From assembly GCA_004138175.2 (NCBI GenBank), contig RYFE02000047.1, positions 1-38,817 of the forward strand: 38,817 nt of DNA. Reading direction: 5' to 3'. The DNA comes from Chloroflexales bacterium ZM16-3. Its GTDB lineage: Bacteria; Chloroflexota; Chloroflexia; Chloroflexales; Chloroflexaceae. Numbering within the stretch: the stretch's first letter is position 1; each line of letters begins with the position of its first letter. Shown piece after piece: positions 21,489 through 30,607 of this stretch. The translations under genes were made by a program, and so were the position numbers. The notes beneath the pieces are model-generated. The model saw nothing but the letters and a program-made list of their open reading frames with translations. It did no database searches and had not been told where the DNA came from.

Positions 21489-24044
21489 ATGACCCACCAG
21501 AACCGTCCGATGAAGCCCGAGGTGATGAGCCCGGCTGGCCACTGGCCGCAGCTGAACGCTGCGATCGAGGCTGGTGCCGACGCCGTCTACTTTGGGCTGA
21601 ACCACTTTTCGGCCCGTGCCAAGGTCAGCTTCACGCTTGATGAGCTGCCCGAGGCTATGCACACGCTCCACCGGCGCGGCGTGAAGGGCTATGTCACTTT
21701 TAACACGCTGGTGTTCGACCACGAACTGCGCGAGGCTGCGCGTGTCCTGGAGCAGATCGCCGCCGCCGGGGCCGACTCGATCATCGTGCAGGATGTGGGC
21801 GTAGCCCGTATGGCCCACCAGATCGCCCCCGACCTGGCCATCCACGGCAGCACCCAGATGAGCATCACGAGCGCCGAGGGTGTTGAGCTGGCCCGCCAGT
21901 TCGGGGTGAGCCGGGTGGTGCTGGCCCGCGAGCTCTCACTGGCCGACGTGCGGGCCATCCGCGCCGCCACCGACATTGAGCTGGAGATCTTCGGCCACGG
22001 CGCCCTGTGCGTCTCCTACTCCGGACAGTGCTTCTCGTCCGAGGCGTGGGGCGGGCGCAGCGCTAACCGAGGCCAGTGTGCCCAGGCGTGCCGTCTGCCC
22101 TATGAGCTGATCGTCGATGGCCAGCATATGCCGCTCGGTGACGCGCGCTACCTGCTGTCGCCGGGCGACCTCTACGCGCTCCAGCACATCCCCGAGATTG
22201 TGCAGATAGGCGTCTCGGCGATCAAGATTGAGGGCCGCTACAAGGGCGAGGCGTATGTGGCCCTGACAACCAGCGCCTACCGCAAGGCGATCGACGAGGC
22301 ATGGGCTGGCCTGCCCCTGAGCATCACCCGCGCCGAGGAGATTATCCTGGAGCAGGTCTACTCGCGCGGCATGGGCGACTACTTTATCTCTGGGACGAAC
22401 CATCAGCGGGTGGTGGCCGGGCGCTCGCCGCGCCACCGTGGCGTGCTGGCCGGGAAGGTGGATCGCGTCTTCGCCAACTATGTGCTGGTGGAGCCGAACC
22501 CCGACATCGCCGAGGCCCCGCTGAAGGCCGGCGATGGGGTGGTCTTTGACGCGGCCGACTGGCGCAGCCCCCAGGAGCCCGAGGAGGGCGGGCGGCTCTA
22601 CCACGTCACCCCGACGCGCGACGGCCTGCTGGAGCTTGAGTTTGCGAATAACGCGGTGGCGTTTGATCGCATCCGCGCGGGCGATCTGCTCTGGCGCACG
22701 CACGACCATGAGACCGACCGGGCGGCCCGGCCCTTCCTTCAGCCCGCCGCGCCGCTGCGCCGCCAGCCGGTGACGGCCCGCGTGATCGCCCACGAGGGCG
22801 CGCCGCTGGAGGTCACCTTCGCCCTGGTGGCCCGCCCCGAGCTGCGGGCCAGCGCGCGATCCGAGCAGCCCCTCGGCAAGGCCCAGCGCCGCGCGGTGGA
22901 CGTGGACTACCTGCGCGAGCAGCTCGGGCGCCTCGGCAGCACGCCCTATGAGCTGGCAGACCTTGAGCTTGATATGAGGGGCCAGCCATTCGCGCCCAGC
23001 TCGCTGCTGAACAGCCTGCGGCGGGATGCGATTGAGTCGCTCTCCAGGAGTCAGGAATCAGGAGTCGGGAGTCGGGGGCCGTGGATCAGGAGTCAGGATT
23101 TGGGAGTCGGGAGCCAGAGGGCGGGCAATGAGCACAGCGCGCGCAGAGCCCCCCCGACTCCCGACTCCCGCGTCCTGAATCCCAGCCTCCACCTCCTCGT
23201 TCGCACGCCCGAGCAGCTCGACGCGGCGCTGGATCTGTACCCAGCCAGCATCACGCTGGACTATCTGGATCTGTATGGGCTGCGACCGGCGGTGGAGCGT
23301 GTGCAGGAGGCCGGGATTGAGGTGCGGGTAGCCAGCCCGCGTGTGCTCCAGCCAAGCGAGCAGCGGGTGGTGCGCTTCCTGCTCAATCTGGGCTGCCCCA
23401 TCCTGGTGCGCTCCGGCGGGCTGCTCCAGGCTCTCCAGGCCGAGGAGCGCCCAGCCCTGATCGGCGACTTCAGCCTGAACACGGCCAATGTGCTCAGCGC
23501 CGAGATCTTTATGGGCATGGGGCTGGATCGCCTCACCCCGACCTACGACCTGAACGCGGCCCAGGTGGCCGACCTGGCCCGCGCCATTGGCCCCGCCATG
23601 ATCGAGGCCGTGGCCTATCAGCACCTGCCGGTCTTCCACACTGAGCACTGCGTCTTCTGCCGCTTCCTCTCCGACGGCACGAGCTATAAGGACTGCGGCC
23701 ATCCCTGCGAGACACGCCGGGTGGCTCTGCGCGACGAGCGCGGTCGCTCGCACCCGGTGATGGCCGACGTTGGCTGCCGCAACACGGTCTTCGGGGCCGA
23801 GGCCCAGGAGGCCAGCCGACATATGGACGCCTGGCGCGATGCGGGGGTGGCCCACTACCGCCTGGAGTTTGTCCACGAGACAGGCGCGCAGGTGGCGCAT
23901 GTGGCCCGCGCGTTTGCCGAGTATCTGGCTGGCGCGATCCCCGCAGCCGAGCTCTCCCGCCGCCTAGCTCAGGTCTCGCCCCAGGGCACCACCGAGGGCA
24001 GCCTGTTTGTGCCCGAGGGCTACGAGCTTATCCCATTGGTATAA
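21489..24044 (+). CDS. U32-family protein, RlhA/YdcP-like
   Basis: The N-terminal U32 domain (residues about 9-330) has the family landmarks: AAIEAGADAVYFGLNHFSAR, the signature EIFGHGALCVSYSGQC near residue 165, and the Cys-rich continuation CFSSE...NRGQCAQACRLPYE. A DUF3656-like middle region follows. The last ~290 residues contain further conserved cysteines (HCVFCRFL, DCGHPC), suggesting an iron-sulfur site. E. coli RlhA (YdcP) hydroxylates C2501 of 23S rRNA; orthology is likely but not certain, and this copy is longer (851 residues). Residues about 518-560 are encoded by a low-complexity inverted repeat (23044-23180) inserted in frame. ATG 21489 is the first start; ATG 21510 (MKPEVMSPAGHW) better matches the family start, but neither has a Shine-Dalgarno sequence. 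Confidence 0.8.
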   Translation: MTHQNRPMKPEVMSPAGHWPQLNAAIEAGADAVYFGLNHFSARAKVSFTLDELPEAMHTLHRRGVKGYVTFNTLVFDHELREAARVLEQIAAAGADSIIVQDVGVARMAHQIAPDLAIHGSTQMSITSAEGVELARQFGVSRVVLARELSLADVRAIRAATDIELEIFGHGALCVSYSGQCFSSEAWGGRSANRGQCAQACRLPYELIVDGQHMPLGDARYLLSPGDLYALQHIPEIVQIGVSAIKIEGRYKGEAYVALTTSAYRKAIDEAWAGLPLSITRAEEIILEQVYSRGMGDYFISGTNHQRVVAGRSPRHRGVLAGKVDRVFANYVLVEPNPDIAEAPLKAGDGVVFDAADWRSPQEPEEGGRLYHVTPTRDGLLELEFANNAVAFDRIRAGDLLWRTHDHETDRAARPFLQPAAPLRRQPVTARVIAHEGAPLEVTFALVARPELRASARSEQPLGKAQRRAVDVDYLREQLGRLGSTPYELADLELDMRGQPFAPSSLLNSLRRDAIESLSRSQESGVGSRGPWIRSQDLGVGSQRAGNEHSARRAPPTPDSRVLNPSLHLLVRTPEQLDAALDLYPASITLDYLDLYGLRPAVERVQEAGIEVRVASPRVLQPSEQRVVRFLLNLGCPILVRSGGLLQALQAEERPALIGDFSLNTANVLSAEIFMGMGLDRLTPTYDLNAAQVADLARAIGPAMIEAVAYQHLPVFHTEHCVFCRFLSDGTSYKDCGHPCETRRVALRDERGRSHPVMADVGCRNTVFGAEAQEASRHMDAWRDAGVAHYRLEFVHETGAQVAHVARAFAEYLAGAIPAAELSRRLAQVSPQGTTEGSLFVPEGYELIPLV
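23061..23168. repeat. Inverted repeat of heptamer units inside the U32 gene
   Basis: The 18-base arm at 23061-23078 (two GGAGTCG units plus GGGG) is exactly complementary to 23151-23168. Further imperfect GGAGTCA/GGAGTCG units lie at 23044-23115. Total length preserves the reading frame. The same heptamer forms the array at 36860-36941. Confidence 0.85.
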
Positions 24045-24063
24045 GCGGTCCGTCGCCGGGCAG

Positions 24064-24170
24064 CCCTCACCCCCCAGCCCCCTCTCCCTGAGCGGGAGAG
24101 GGGGAGCATTCCTCACCAGGAAGGGGTATACTCCCCTCTCCTCTTGAGGGAGAGGGGCTGGGGGTGAGGG
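24064..24170. repeat. Intergenic long inverted repeat
   Basis: CCCTCACCCCCCAGCC...CTCTCCCT (24064-24089) pairs with AGGGAGAGGGGCTGGGGG...AGGG (24147-24170), with inner GAGCGGGAGAGGGGGAG-type sequence. It fills the space between two convergent genes. It looks like a dispersed palindromic repeat and may end transcription from both sides. Confidence 0.7.
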
Positions 24171-24195
24171 GGCAAGATCGCCCCCCTGTTGGGCG

Positions 24196-26184
24196 CTACC
24201 CTGCGAGCCGCCCCTTGAGCTGGGCGGCCAGCTCGACGAAGAAGGGCAGCAACTCGGGGTTCTTGAGCGAGTCGGGGTTGGCGGCCCGCTCCACCGGTAC
24301 GCCCATAAGGATCTTCTTCACCGGCACCTCCAGCTTCTTGCCGCTGAGCGTGCGCGGGATGTCGGGGATGGCGAAGATCTCATCGGGGACGTGGCGCGGC
24401 GAGAGGGCGCTGCGGATGGCGCCCTTGATCTTCTTGGTCAGAGACTCGTCGAGCACAAGCCCCTCGCGCAGCGCCACGAAGAGCGGCATGTACGAGGCGC
24501 CGCCCAGACCCTCCAGGTCGATCACCAGGCTGTCGAGCACCTCGGGCACAGCGTCCACGGCGCGGTAGATCTCGCTGGTGCCCATGCGCACGCCCTGACG
24601 GTTGATCGTGCTGTCGGAGCGCCCGTAGATCACCACGCCGCCGCGCTCGTTGACCACGATCCAGTCGCCGTGCCGCCACTTGCCGGGGTAGAGCTCGAAG
24701 TAGCTCTCGCGGTAGCGCCTCCCATCGGGGTCGTTCCAGAAGTAGATCGGCATCGATGGCATCGGCTTGCTGATCACCAGCTCGCCCATCACGCCCGTCA
24801 CCGGGCTGCCGTCGGTGTCGTATGCCTCGGCATGCACGCCCAGGATGCGGCACTGGATCTCGCCGCTGTAGACCGGCAGCAGCGGGCAGCCGCCCACAAA
24901 GCAGCCGCATATGTCGGTGCCGCCGCTCACCGAGGCCAGCCAGATGTCAGGCCGCACATGCTCATAGACCCAGTCGAAGCCCTCGGGCGGCAGCGGTGAG
25001 CCGGTGGAGCCCACGCCCACCAGCTTGCTCAGGTCGTAGTCGCGCCCCGGCTCAACGTCGGTCTTCATCATTGCGGTGATGTAGCCGGCGCTGGTGCCGA
25101 AGAAGGTCATGCCGCTCTGCTCGGCCAGACGCCAGAGCACGCCCATGTCGGGGTAGCCCGGGCTGCCGTCGTAGCTGACCACCGTACCGCCCACCAGCAG
25201 CGCGCCCACCAGCAGGTTCCACATCATCCAGCCGGTGGTAGAGAACCAGAAGAAGCGGTCGCCCGGCTTCACATTCAGCTGCAGGTGTAGCTCCTTAAGG
25301 TGCTGGATCAGGATGCCGCCCTGGCTCTGCACGATCGGCTTGGGCAGGCCGGTGGTGCCCGATGAGTAGAGCACCCAGAGCGGGTGGTCGAAGGGCACCC
25401 GCTCAAAGGCCAGGGGGCCGGGGGTGGCCAGGGCGTCCGCCCACAGAGTGACATTTCGCATGTCAGTTGGCTCAGCGGCCGCGTCGAGGTAGGGGATGAA
25501 GATCGTATGCTCCAGGCTCGGCAGAGCGGCCTGAAGCTCAGCCACGGCGGAGCGCCGGTCAAAGCGCTTGCCGCCGTACTGGTAGCCGTCGATGGCGAAG
25601 AGCACCTTCGGCGCGATCTGGGAGAAGCGGTCGATCACGCTGGGGCTGCCGAAGTCGGGCGAGCAACTCGACCAGACCGCGCCGAGGCTGGCGGTGGCCA
25701 GGAAGGCCACCAGGGCATGAGGGGTGTTGCCCACATAGGCGACGACCCGGTCGCCAGCGACGACGCCTATGCCGCGCAGGCATGCGGCGACGGCGGCCAC
25801 CTGACGCTCAAGCTCGCCCCAGCTGATCGTGATGAGCGGCTGCGTCTCCGACTGGAAGAGCATGGCCGGGTGCTCGGCGCTGGCGTTGCGGAAGACGTGC
25901 TCGGCGTAGTTAACCTGGGAGCCCTCGAACCAGCGCGCGCCGGGCATGCTGTGGCCAGAGAGCGCCGCCGCGTAGGGCGTGGGCGACTGGATGCGGAAGT
26001 AGTCCCAGAGCGACACCCAGAAGTCGTCGATCTGATCGACCGACCACTGCCAGAGCTCGCCGTAGGTATCGAGGCGCAGCCCGCGATGCTCGGCGAGCCA
26101 GGCCATGTAAGCCCGCATATTGCTCGCCTCCTGAAACGACGACGGCGGAGTCCAGAGCTGGCGCGGGTGGGCGATGTTCGTCAT
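24196..26184 (-). CDS. Acetoacetyl-CoA synthetase
   Basis: An AMP-forming acyl-CoA ligase that activates acetoacetate (ATP + acetoacetate + CoA), linking ketone bodies or PHB breakdown to central metabolism in the cytoplasm. Adenylation motifs are in order: the P-loop-like LYSSGTTGLPKPIVQSQGG (about residues 270-288), FFWFSTTGWMMWN, WLASVSGGTDICGCFVGG, the YGRSDSTINRQGVRMG hinge, and the C-terminal catalytic Lys in RTLSGKKLEVPVKK. The N-terminal ACAS_N-like helix bundle (DDFWVSLWDYF) and overall length (662 residues) fit AacS rather than acetyl-CoA synthetase. ATG 26184 is chosen for its AAAGGGGG ribosome binding site; an upstream ATG at 26226 is unlikely. It is divergent from an iclR-type gene, which may regulate it. 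Confidence 0.85.
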   Translation of the reverse strand: MTNIAHPRQLWTPPSSFQEASNMRAYMAWLAEHRGLRLDTYGELWQWSVDQIDDFWVSLWDYFRIQSPTPYAAALSGHSMPGARWFEGSQVNYAEHVFRNASAEHPAMLFQSETQPLITISWGELERQVAAVAACLRGIGVVAGDRVVAYVGNTPHALVAFLATASLGAVWSSCSPDFGSPSVIDRFSQIAPKVLFAIDGYQYGGKRFDRRSAVAELQAALPSLEHTIFIPYLDAAAEPTDMRNVTLWADALATPGPLAFERVPFDHPLWVLYSSGTTGLPKPIVQSQGGILIQHLKELHLQLNVKPGDRFFWFSTTGWMMWNLLVGALLVGGTVVSYDGSPGYPDMGVLWRLAEQSGMTFFGTSAGYITAMMKTDVEPGRDYDLSKLVGVGSTGSPLPPEGFDWVYEHVRPDIWLASVSGGTDICGCFVGGCPLLPVYSGEIQCRILGVHAEAYDTDGSPVTGVMGELVISKPMPSMPIYFWNDPDGRRYRESYFELYPGKWRHGDWIVVNERGGVVIYGRSDSTINRQGVRMGTSEIYRAVDAVPEVLDSLVIDLEGLGGASYMPLFVALREGLVLDESLTKKIKGAIRSALSPRHVPDEIFAIPDIPRTLSGKKLEVPVKKILMGVPVERAANPDSLKNPELLPFFVELAAQLKGRLAG

Positions 26185-26214
26185 CGAAGCCCCCTTTGGA
26201 AGAATTAAGAATGA

Positions 26215-26229
26215 GGGATGGTTCACCTA
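26215..26229. repeat. Inverted copy of the 15-nt sequence at 21349
   Basis: GGGATGGTTCACCTA is the exact reverse complement of 21349-21363. Here it lies in the leader of the acetoacetyl-CoA synthetase gene, 31 bases before its ATG. Confidence 0.5.
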
Positions 26230-26312
26230 TCCTGTGAGGATGTCCTGAGTTATTTGCGGTCGCTCCAGGCCCACGGCGGTGAAAAAGGCGATGGGCGCTA
26301 TTGTACCGTATA

Positions 26313-26342
26313 TTGACAGCCGCCCCCCGCGCAGGCTATCAT
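26313..26342 (+). promoter_or_regulatory. Sigma-70 promoter for the iclR-type gene
   Basis: TTGACA (26313-26318) and TATCAT (26337-26342) with 18 bases between. The start would be near 26349, about 34 bases before the chosen ATG. The rest of 26185-26382 holds only the 15-nt repeat; no clear operator palindrome was found. Confidence 0.65.
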
Positions 26343-26382
26343 TCCTTCTCATGGAATCGCTATCCGCCTCTTGGAAAATACG

Positions 26383-27153
26383 ATGGTGCAATCACTCGAC
26401 CGGGCGCTAGACGTGCTGGAGTCCCTGGCTGAGTCTGACGAGGATCTCAGCGTCTCGCAGATCACCGCGCGGCTCGGCCTGCCCCTCGGCACCGTCCACC
26501 GGCTGCTCGGCAGCCTGTTGGCGCGTGGCTACGCATCGCAGGACAAGGCGACCCGGCGGTATGGGCCGGGGCCACGCCTGCTTGAGGTTGCCACCCGCGC
26601 CTCCGGCAGCCGCCGCTTTAGCCTGGCCCGCATCGCCCTGCCGGCGCTCCAGCGGCTCACCGAGGCCACCGGCGAGACGAGCAACCTGCTGCTGATCCAG
26701 GGCCACGAGGCGGCCTACAGCGAGCAAGTCTCTAGCCCGCACATGGTGCGGCTCTTCACCGAGGTGGGCCAGCGGGTGCCGCTCTACTGCACGGGCGGCG
26801 GCAAGGCCATCCTCTCCGGCATGGACGAGGCCGATCTGGAGTCCTACATCACCGGAGTCTCCCTGCGCGTCTGGACCCCGAAGACGATCAGCTCGACCGC
26901 TGGGCTGCGCGACGAGGTGCGCCTAGCCGCGCAGCAGGGCTTCGCGATCGATGACGAGGAGCGCGAGCTGGGCGTGTGCTGCGTGGCCGCGCCGATCTTC
27001 GACCGGCTGGGGCGCTGCGTGGCCGCCCTAAGCATCTCCGGCCCGAGCACCCGTATGAGCGCCGCGCAGGCCGCCAGCCTCGGGCCGACAGTGCGCGCCG
27101 AGGCCGACTCGTGCAGCGCGGCTCTGGGCTTCGCCGGGCCGCGCCCCGGCTAA
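26383..27153 (+). CDS. IclR-family transcriptional regulator
   Basis: The N-terminal winged helix (residues about 3-60: LDRALDVLESLAES... VSQITARLGLPLGTVHRLLGSL) is followed by an effector-binding IclR domain of GAF-like fold (about 75-250), with the typical GGGKAILSGM, DDEERELGVCCVAAPIFD and AALSISGP blocks. Length (256 residues) is normal. ATG 26383 is used; TTG 26371 is four codons upstream. IclR members usually sense small carboxylates or aromatics and often regulate a divergent gene, which here is acetoacetyl-CoA synthetase; the regulatory link is inference. A short out-of-frame ORF (26351-26410) overlaps its start. Confidence 0.85.
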   Translation: MVQSLDRALDVLESLAESDEDLSVSQITARLGLPLGTVHRLLGSLLARGYASQDKATRRYGPGPRLLEVATRASGSRRFSLARIALPALQRLTEATGETSNLLLIQGHEAAYSEQVSSPHMVRLFTEVGQRVPLYCTGGGKAILSGMDEADLESYITGVSLRVWTPKTISSTAGLRDEVRLAAQQGFAIDDEERELGVCCVAAPIFDRLGRCVAALSISGPSTRMSAAQAASLGPTVRAEADSCSAALGFAGPRPG

Positions 27154-27162
27154 CGTCCTGAG

Positions 27163-27214
27163 AAGGCCGCTACGCGGCCTGGCTGGTGCAAAGACCAACC
27201 CTGGCCTTGTTTTG
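27163..27214 (+). terminator. Possible terminator after the iclR-type gene
   Basis: AAGGCC (27163-27168) pairs with GGCCTT (27203-27208), followed by GTTTT. Inside are the smaller hairpins GGCCGC-TAC-GCGGCC and GGTTGGTC-like pairing. Alternative folds exist, so this is tentative. Confidence 0.4.
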
Positions 27215-27321
27215 GGAGTGGCGACGTTGCATCAGCCTAGGCTACTAGGCCACCATGCTATACTCCCTGCGTAGGCAGGGTGTCTCACCCTGGATGGGAT
27301 CAGGTAGCAGGAGAAATGATT

Positions 27322-28167
27322 ATGGCACCTCGACTCAACAAGAAAGTTGCGGTCATCACCGGAGGGACACGCGGCCTCGGTCGGGCGATCGCCGAGACAT
27401 ACGCGCGGGCCGGGGCGGCGGTTGTTGTCGCCTCGCGCTCGGCGAGCTCGGTCGCCGAGACCGTAGCCGACCTGCGCGCCCAAGGGTACCGCGCCGAGGG
27501 CATCAGCTGCGATGTGGGCGACATCCAGCAGGTGCGAGCCCTCGCCGATGTGGCTAGGATGACCTTCGGCGGGATCGATATCTGGGTGAATAACGCAGGG
27601 GTGGCCGGAGTCTTCGGCCCCACCTTGGATATCCCGCGTGCGCAATACCGCCAGGTGATCGACACCAACATCCTTGGCACCTACAACGGCTCAACCGTGG
27701 CACTTGAGCACCTGCGGGGGCGAGGGCGAGGCAAGCTGATCAATCTTGTTGGCCGGGGCGACCGCAAGCCGGCCCCGCTTCAGAACGCCTATGGCCCGAG
27801 CAAAGCATGGGTGCGCAATTTCACCCTGGGACTAGCCGCAGAGTACCCCGCGCGCGAGGTCGGCATCTTCGCCTTCAACCCTGGCCTGGTGATCACCGAC
27901 CTGCTCACCGATGTCGATGTCGTCTCTGGCTACGAGGAGCGCGTGCGCGGCCTCGACAAAGTGATCAAGCTGTGGGGTGAGCCGCCCGAGGTGCCAGCCC
28001 GCAAGGCGCTCTGGCTCGCCTCGTCGGCCACCGATGGGCGCACCGGGCTGGCGGTCACGCTGCTCACCCGCAGGCGGCTGGCCGGCGGCATACTGCGCGC
28101 CGGGCTGCGGGCGCTGCTGCGTCGGCCCGCCGTCGCCCCACCCGTGCGCCCTCACGTCGTCGCCTAA
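27322..28167 (+). CDS. Short-chain dehydrogenase/reductase
   Basis: An NAD(P)-dependent oxidoreductase of the classical SDR fold. The nucleotide motif TGGTRGLG is at residues about 13-20, an acidic patch follows the second strand, NNAG is at about 91-94, and the active-site YGPSK at about 156-160. The usual catalytic Ser, about 13 residues before the Tyr, appears to be Gly (INLVGRGDRKPAPLQNAY). The substrate is unknown. Arg after strand 2 (VVVASRSASS) hints at NADP(H). The C-terminal ~45 residues are Arg-rich and longer than usual. ATG 27322 has AGGAGA seven bases upstream; earlier ATGs (27280, 27316) are badly placed. The stop codon TAA (28165-28167) is itself part of the direct repeat flanking the following MITE-like element. 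Confidence 0.8.
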   Translation: MAPRLNKKVAVITGGTRGLGRAIAETYARAGAAVVVASRSASSVAETVADLRAQGYRAEGISCDVGDIQQVRALADVARMTFGGIDIWVNNAGVAGVFGPTLDIPRAQYRQVIDTNILGTYNGSTVALEHLRGRGRGKLINLVGRGDRKPAPLQNAYGPSKAWVRNFTLGLAAEYPAREVGIFAFNPGLVITDLLTDVDVVSGYEERVRGLDKVIKLWGEPPEVPARKALWLASSATDGRTGLAVTLLTRRRLAGGILRAGLRALLRRPAVAPPVRPHVVA

Positions 28168-28177
28168 CTTCTGCCTC

Positions 28178-28350
28178 AGGGCATGTGCAACGTCCTGAGC
28201 GCCTCACGGCTGGCGACTGAAGTCGCGTCGGCGGGGCGCGTTGCGCCGGGCGTCGGCCTGCGCCGACGCCGGAACCGCCCGCGCAGGCGGGCGGCTGGCC
28301 GCAGGCCCCCGCGACGCGGCCTCAGCCGCCAGCGACGTTGCACATGCCCT
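28178..28350. mobile_element. MITE-like element with 17-bp terminal inverted repeats
   Basis: AGGGCATGTGCAACGTC (28178-28194) and its exact complement GACGTTGCACATGCCCT (28334-28350) bound a 173-bp segment with no gene and strong inner hairpins (CGTCGGC...GCCGACG; CCGCCCGC...GCGGGCGG). TAACTTCTGCCT flanks it on both sides (28165-28176 and 28350-28361), like a target duplication. Confidence 0.75.
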
Positions 28351-28368
28351 AACTTCTGCCTTGCCCCG

Positions 28369-28395
28369 CTGGCACTCATTTGCGATGAGTGCTAG
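28369..28395. promoter_or_regulatory. Upstream CIRCE-like operator
   Basis: CTGGCACTC-N9-GAGTGCTAG has the CIRCE geometry and differs from TTAGCACTC/GAGTGCTAA at three positions in total. It lies just before the -35 box of the groES promoter. Confidence 0.65.
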
Positions 28396-28403
28396 AATGG
28401 GCC

Positions 28404-28432
28404 TTGACAAAAGCGATGGCCTTGGGTACTAT
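28404..28432 (+). promoter_or_regulatory. groESL promoter
   Basis: TTGACA (28404-28409), 17 bases, TACTAT (28427-28432): a near-consensus housekeeping promoter lying between the two CIRCE elements. Confidence 0.85.
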
Positions 28433-28441
28433 AGTGAGCGG

Positions 28442-28468
28442 TTAGCACTCTTGACTAACGAGTGCTAA
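28442..28468. promoter_or_regulatory. CIRCE operator (HrcA site)
   Basis: TTAGCACTC (28442-28450), nine bases, GAGTGCTAA (28460-28468): a perfect match to the CIRCE consensus, at the expected transcription start of groES. HrcA bound here would block groESL at normal temperature. hrcA itself is not in the window. Confidence 0.95.
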
Positions 28469-28518
28469 CCGCTCATCTACGTTAGTAAGCATGCCTTGTA
28501 ATGGAGGGATACCTAGCT

Positions 28519-28821
28519 ATGGCGGATTTCCGTATTCGGCCGCTCGGCGACCGTGTTGTGCTCAAGCCGGCTGATCGCGAAGAGAAGACCAAGACCGGCA
28601 TCTTCCTGCCCGACACCGCGAGCAAGGAGCGCCCCATGGAGGGCACGATCCTGGCCGTCGGCGAGGGCCGCCGTGACGACAGCGGCAAGCTCATCCCGAT
28701 GCAGGTATCGGTCGGCGACAAGGTGCTCTTCGCAAAGTACAGCGGCACCGAGTTCAAGGTCGAAGAGATCGAGTACCTCATCCTGGCCGAGAAGGACATC
28801 CTGGGCATCATTCAGGAGTAG
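28519..28821 (+). CDS. groES: Co-chaperonin GroES
   Basis: The 10-kDa lid of the GroEL folding chamber, forming a heptamer. The sequence opens with FRIRPLGDRVVLKPADREEKTKTG, holds the mobile loop (about residues 17-32, IFLPDTA), the dome loop and the C-terminal EEIEYLILAEKDILGII. The length of 100 residues is normal. ATG 28519 is chosen because GGAGGG (28503-28508) is its ribosome binding site; an in-frame ATG at 28501 lies within that site. It is the first gene of a two-gene operon controlled by CIRCE, and groEL follows after 73 bases. Confidence 0.95.
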   Translation: MADFRIRPLGDRVVLKPADREEKTKTGIFLPDTASKERPMEGTILAVGEGRRDDSGKLIPMQVSVGDKVLFAKYSGTEFKVEEIEYLILAEKDILGIIQE

Positions 28822-28885
28822 GAAGGGCCGCAGCGCGCTGCGACCTTACCGTTCTCCCGACCTTTAATCTTACAGAAGAGGATAG

Positions 28886-30547
<1,662 letters not shown>

Positions 30548-30558
30548 AGAAGTTCCCA

Positions 30559-30607
30559 AAGAGAGGGTATGGGAGAGACTTTGTCTCTCCCATACCCTCT
30601 CTTTTTT
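30559..30607. terminator. Strong terminator between groEL and sppA
   Basis: A 20-bp perfect stem (30559-30578 with 30584-30603) around loop CTTTG, followed by a run of T. Because the arms are A/T-ended on both sides, it can serve both convergent genes. The sppA stop codon (30608-30606) lies in the T run. Confidence 0.95.
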
